A stretch of DNA of 7,378 nucleotides from Waddliaceae bacterium. Its GTDB lineage: Bacteria > Chlamydiota > Chlamydiia > Chlamydiales > SLFE01. The stretch is taken from positions 1-7,378 of the forward strand of contig SLFE01000275.1 of the NCBI GenBank assembly GCA_007124415.1, written 5' to 3'. The notes beneath the pieces were generated by a model, which saw only the letters and a list, made by a program, of their open reading frames with translations, was not told the DNA's origin and did no database searches. Within the stretch, counting starts at the first letter, position 1. Each line of letters opens with the position of its first letter. Shown one piece after another: positions 5,555 to 7,378 of the stretch. A program made the translations under genes and the position numbers.

Positions 5555-6400
5555 TCACTTCCACAGCAATTCAAAATTTTTCAAACAACCTTCGGATGAT
5601 TGAGCTAAAGTTTCCAAATGGGAGTCGACCCCCCGAGCAAGCGACAGATAAGCCTCGGCAGCTTCGCTGCTTTCAAGAGAAAAGATCGATTCTCCCCGAT
5701 CGGAGCAGCGGCTGATGCCCTCGAGTATCGGAATCCCCCCAAGAAAGGGGAGCCCTTGCCCGCGGGCAAGCCGCTCTCCCCCCCCTTTTCCGAAGAGGTA
5801 AATTTTTTCATCCCCGCTTGAGTAATAGCTCATATTTTCCACAATGCCGATCACCGGAACCTTGACCTGGTCGAACATATTCATCGCTTTTTTAACATCC
5901 ATCATCGAAACCTCCTGAGGCGTCGTCACCATGAGAGCTCCGGTCAAGCTTCCCTCCTGGGCCAGCGTCAACTGAATATCTCCCGTTCCGGGAGGAAAAT
6001 CGATGATCAGGTAGTCAAGCTCCCCCCAATCGACCTGCTGAATAAATTGCTTGATCACGCCGTTTGCAATCGGAGCCCTCACAACAGAGGCCTCCTCTTC
6101 TTTGCGGAAATAGGCCATGGAAATCATCTTTATCCCCGAACATACGGCCGGGACAATTCTCTCCCCTCTTTTCGCGGGCATGCGGTTTTCAGGGAGCATC
6201 CTTCTGACGGAAGGGCCGTAAATATCGGTATCCATGATCCCGACCCTATAGCCCATTTGATGCAAAGCCAGAGCCAGGTTGACCGAAACCGTCGATTTGC
6301 CAACCCCCCCCTTTCCTGCGGCAACAGCAATTACGCTTCCGATAGTTTCAAAAGGGTGGAAAGCTTTTTCTTGAAACATTTTTAACGCCATAACAAACAT
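5555..6400 (-). CDS. mrp: Mrp/ApbC/NBP35-family P-loop ATPase (iron-sulfur carrier), lacking CxxC and MIP18 domain
   Basis: This 281-residue cytoplasmic protein belongs to the MinD/Mrp group of deviant Walker A ATPases, which assemble or carry [4Fe-4S] clusters. Seen are GKGGVGKS (29-36, signature Lys30), MDTDIYGPS (56-64), Walker B LIIDFPPGTGD (131-141), TTPQEVSMMDVKKA (159-172) and ENMSYY (188-193) followed by LFGKGGG (202-208). The N-terminal MIP18/DUF59 domain of longer Mrp proteins is absent. The CPxC motif usually following ENMSYF is replaced by a shorter SSGDEK; the only cysteines are Cys87, one in SRCSD and one near the C-terminus. ATGs at residues 1, 4 and 8 are all possible starts, with no strong Shine-Dalgarno at the first. 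Two runs of eight G (sense strand) encode glycine-rich motifs. It is first in a two-gene unit with the DUF971 gene. Confidence 0.92.
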   Translation of the reverse strand: MFVMALKMFQEKAFHPFETIGSVIAVAAGKGGVGKSTVSVNLALALHQMGYRVGIMDTDIYGPSVRRMLPENRMPAKRGERIVPAVCSGIKMISMAYFRKEEEASVVRAPIANGVIKQFIQQVDWGELDYLIIDFPPGTGDIQLTLAQEGSLTGALMVTTPQEVSMMDVKKAMNMFDQVKVPVIGIVENMSYYSSGDEKIYLFGKGGGERLARGQGLPFLGGIPILEGISRCSDRGESIFSLESSEAAEAYLSLARGVDSHLETLAQSSEGCLKNFELLWK

Positions 6401-6435
6401 GCTGAGCTAAATTTACTTTTTCTTCAACAAAAAGA

Positions 6436-6463
6436 TTTATAACGACTAGGTTGATCGAGTCTA
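6436..6463 (-). promoter_or_regulatory. Candidate promoter for mrp-DUF971
   Basis: On the - strand, TAGACT (6458-6463) and TATAAA (6436-6441) are 16 nt apart. This predicts a start near 6429 and a leader of about 29 nt before the first mrp ATG. Matches are partial, but the location in the divergent intergenic region is right. Confidence 0.35.
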
Positions 6464-6504
6464 TTACCCTGAATAAGGAATAAAATTTTACAATGTTTAC
6501 TTTT

Positions 6505-6534
6505 TTGTTGCGAAAAAAAATGTAATATTATAAA
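6505..6534 (+). promoter_or_regulatory. Candidate promoter for the 6638-7153 gene
   Basis: TTGTTG (6505-6510) and TATAAA (6529-6534) are 18 nt apart, with an A8 tract in the spacer. The predicted start is near 6541, giving a leader of about 97 nt before the ATG at 6638. An overlapping TATTAT at 6526-6531 is an alternative -10. It points away from the mrp promoter, so 6401-6637 is a divergent control region. Confidence 0.45.
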
Positions 6535-6551
6535 TTCCAGAATAATTAACT

Positions 6552-6583
6552 ATGAGAATGGAGAATTAGAGGTTCTCGCTTTC
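6552..6583 (+). other. Leader with five-codon mini-ORF and small hairpin
   Basis: Within the predicted leader of the 6638 gene, ATG at 6552 opens a five-codon ORF (MRMEN) ending in TAG at 6567-6569. GAGAA (6561-6565) can pair with TTCTC (6573-6577) around a 7-nt loop, covering the mini-ORF stop. The stem is weak and no Shine-Dalgarno precedes the ATG, so this may be chance. Confidence 0.15.
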
Positions 6584-6637
6584 TGATGAACTGAAAACAA
6601 CAAATTCTTAGAATAACTAACAAAAAGGTAGGAATCA

Positions 6638-7153
6638 ATGAGTTCAGCAAACGCAAAATATGACGAAGAGCTTAAAAGCACAATACAAAAGGCTCTAAAA
6701 AAAATTAACGGTTCAAAAGAAAATGAAATCTGCCGCTATCTGCCAATGGAAGGAGGAGGCTACATGCACCACTTCACCTTCCGTAAAATGAAAACAGAAA
6801 ACCCCAAGGAACTGATCGCCCTTGTCAACAAGCACGTCATTTCCCTGAACAAGCCCCAGACCGTGACCCCCAAGCCCCGAGCTCCAAGAGGTTCCCGCAA
6901 AAGGCGCGACCAGCTTCACTTCACAAAACATGATATCGACCGCATTTTGCACATGGCCCGTATGGCAGGAGACAAGGAAATGATCAGAAAGTTGACCCAA
7001 AAAGATCTAAAGCAAATCAAGCGCGAGCTGATCTCGTCAATCAAAGCAGGACGCATCGAGCCCGACCTCTGGAATTGCTATGTCGAAGCTGTCACCAACC
7101 AGCACGCCTCCAACGAAGCGATCGCTACTGCTCAGACAGCCTCTGTGAACTAG
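6638..7153 (+). CDS. Basic protein of unknown function, possible nucleic-acid binding
   Basis: This 171-residue soluble protein is not recognised as a named family. It has three visible parts. An N-terminal segment (1-70) contains CRYLPMEGGGYMHHFTFRK (32-50). A strongly basic Pro-rich linker (76-91) contains KPRAPRGSRKRR. A helical C-terminal segment (95-155) contains HFTKHDIDRILHMARMAG and a run of Lys/Glu-rich helix. There is no signal peptide or membrane segment. The net charge and linker suggest binding to DNA, RNA or another acidic partner, which is inference. The start is supported by AGGTAGGA (6626-6633), 4 nt before the ATG. It has its own upstream promoter candidate and an intrinsic terminator after the stop, so it is probably monocistronic. 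Glycine and aromatic residues around 36-48 look like a conserved core. Confidence 0.85.
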   Translation: MSSANAKYDEELKSTIQKALKKINGSKENEICRYLPMEGGGYMHHFTFRKMKTENPKELIALVNKHVISLNKPQTVTPKPRAPRGSRKRRDQLHFTKHDIDRILHMARMAGDKEMIRKLTQKDLKQIKRELISSIKAGRIEPDLWNCYVEAVTNQHASNEAIATAQTASVN

Positions 7154-7181
7154 CATTATTGTTAAATATTTTTTTTGAATT

Positions 7182-7206
7182 AAGCGGCTTTCCGGCCGCT
7201 TTCTTT
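7182..7206 (+). terminator. Intrinsic terminator of the 6638-7153 gene
   Basis: AAGCGGC (7182-7188) pairs perfectly with GCCGCTT (7195-7201) around the 6-nt loop TTTCCG, and a T-rich tail TCTTTC follows. It starts 28 bp after the stop codon. The stem is GC-rich in an otherwise AT-rich stretch. Confidence 0.75.
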
Positions 7207-7225
7207 CGTTAAGCCTGCTCAATCT

Positions 7226-7256
7226 ATTGCCAAATATCGGCAATTTTGTTATTTTA
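7226..7256 (+). terminator. Second hairpin with T-rich tail, possible back-up terminator
   Basis: ATTGCC (7226-7231) and GGCAAT (7239-7244) form a 6-bp stem with a 7-nt loop, followed by a T-rich tail (TTTGTTATTTT). It is weaker than the upstream terminator and could instead be a protein-binding inverted repeat. Confidence 0.35.
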
Positions 7257-7275
7257 AAATTCTCCCTTTAAAGAT

Positions 7276-7290
7276 CCTTAATATTTAAGG
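7276..7290. repeat. Perfect 15-bp inverted repeat upstream of the right-edge promoter
   Basis: CCTTAA-TAT-TTAAGG has 6-bp perfect arms around three bases. Its end lies 19 bp upstream of the -35 box at 7310. It has no T tail and a loop too short for a good hairpin, so it fits an operator or activator site better than a terminator. Confidence 0.4.
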
Positions 7291-7309
7291 TTAAATGAAT
7301 AAATTCTTG

Positions 7310-7338
7310 TTGCAATAGATATTTTAAAATGTTATAAT
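7310..7338 (+). promoter_or_regulatory. Strong sigma70-type promoter pointing out of the window
   Basis: TTGCAA (7310-7315) and a perfect TATAAT (7333-7338) have the ideal 17-nt spacing in an AT-rich region, with transcription expected to begin near 7345. The driven gene lies beyond the right edge. The 40 nt after the promoter show no recognisable coding or RNA feature. Confidence 0.6.
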
Positions 7339-7378
7339 GTTGCTTCAGATTCTAAGTAAACAATCAATACGCGAAGAG

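Noticed and set aside
6412..6506. Direct repeat TTTACTTTTT at 6412-6421 and 6496-6505 in the divergent intergenic region.
   Set aside because: Low-complexity T-rich sequence without matching spacing to either promoter; chance is the simplest explanation.
1..7378. Search by eye for CRISPR arrays, insertion sequences, attachment sites and toxin-antitoxin or defence genes.
   Set aside because: No regularly spaced repeats, transposase or integrase motifs, or terminal inverted repeats were seen. No intergenic stretch exceeds 300 bp.

Overview
The window looks like chromosomal DNA from a member of the phylum Chlamydiae, more likely an environmental or Parachlamydia-related lineage than Chlamydia itself. 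The main evidence is a complete four-gene metal-import operon, ytgA-ytgB-ytgC-ytgD. Its third gene encodes a membrane permease fused to a DtxR/MntR-type metal-dependent repressor, an architecture known as a chlamydial hallmark (YtgC/YtgR). Base composition is moderate in the recognised genes and clearly AT-rich in the intergenic stretches and the leftmost gene. The lineage below phylum level is inference.

Layout from left to right. A lysine-rich gene of unknown function lies on the + strand at the left edge (18-389, possibly the 3' part of a longer gene). Converging on it is a small secreted protein gene of unknown function (426-950, -). Upstream of that is a tRNA-Ser(GGA) gene (1010-1097, -) with its own promoter reaching into the end of ytgD. 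The ytg operon (5221 down to 1130, -) follows, with its four genes linked by three identical 4-bp ATGA stop/start overlaps. Next, still on the - strand, is a two-gene unit: an Mrp/ApbC-type P-loop ATPase (6400-5555) whose stop codon directly abuts the start of a DUF971 protein (5554-5258). A divergent intergenic region of about 240 bp separates it from a + strand gene of unknown function (6638-7153) with a basic central segment. That gene ends at a good intrinsic terminator, followed by an AT-rich stretch with a perfect palindrome and a strong promoter pointing out of the right edge.

How the genes work together. YtgA captures divalent metal (iron, possibly manganese) outside the inner membrane. 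YtgC and YtgD form the channel and YtgB drives transport. The YtgC tail would sense the imported metal and repress transcription. Mrp and DUF971 are linked to iron-sulfur cluster carriage, so metal import sits beside one probable use of the metal.

The most interesting observations are these. (1) An almost perfect Shine-Dalgarno and ATG lie inside ytgC exactly at the membrane/repressor junction, which could yield a free repressor by internal initiation. (2) The repressor carries Glu where DtxR has Cys102. (3) Mrp plus DUF971 reproduces the plant HCF101 domain order as two abutting genes, with the Mrp CxxC motif missing. (4) The DUF971 metal site has Cys in place of the usual His. (5) A nearly leaderless ytgA promoter carries an 11-bp inverted repeat over its -35 box.
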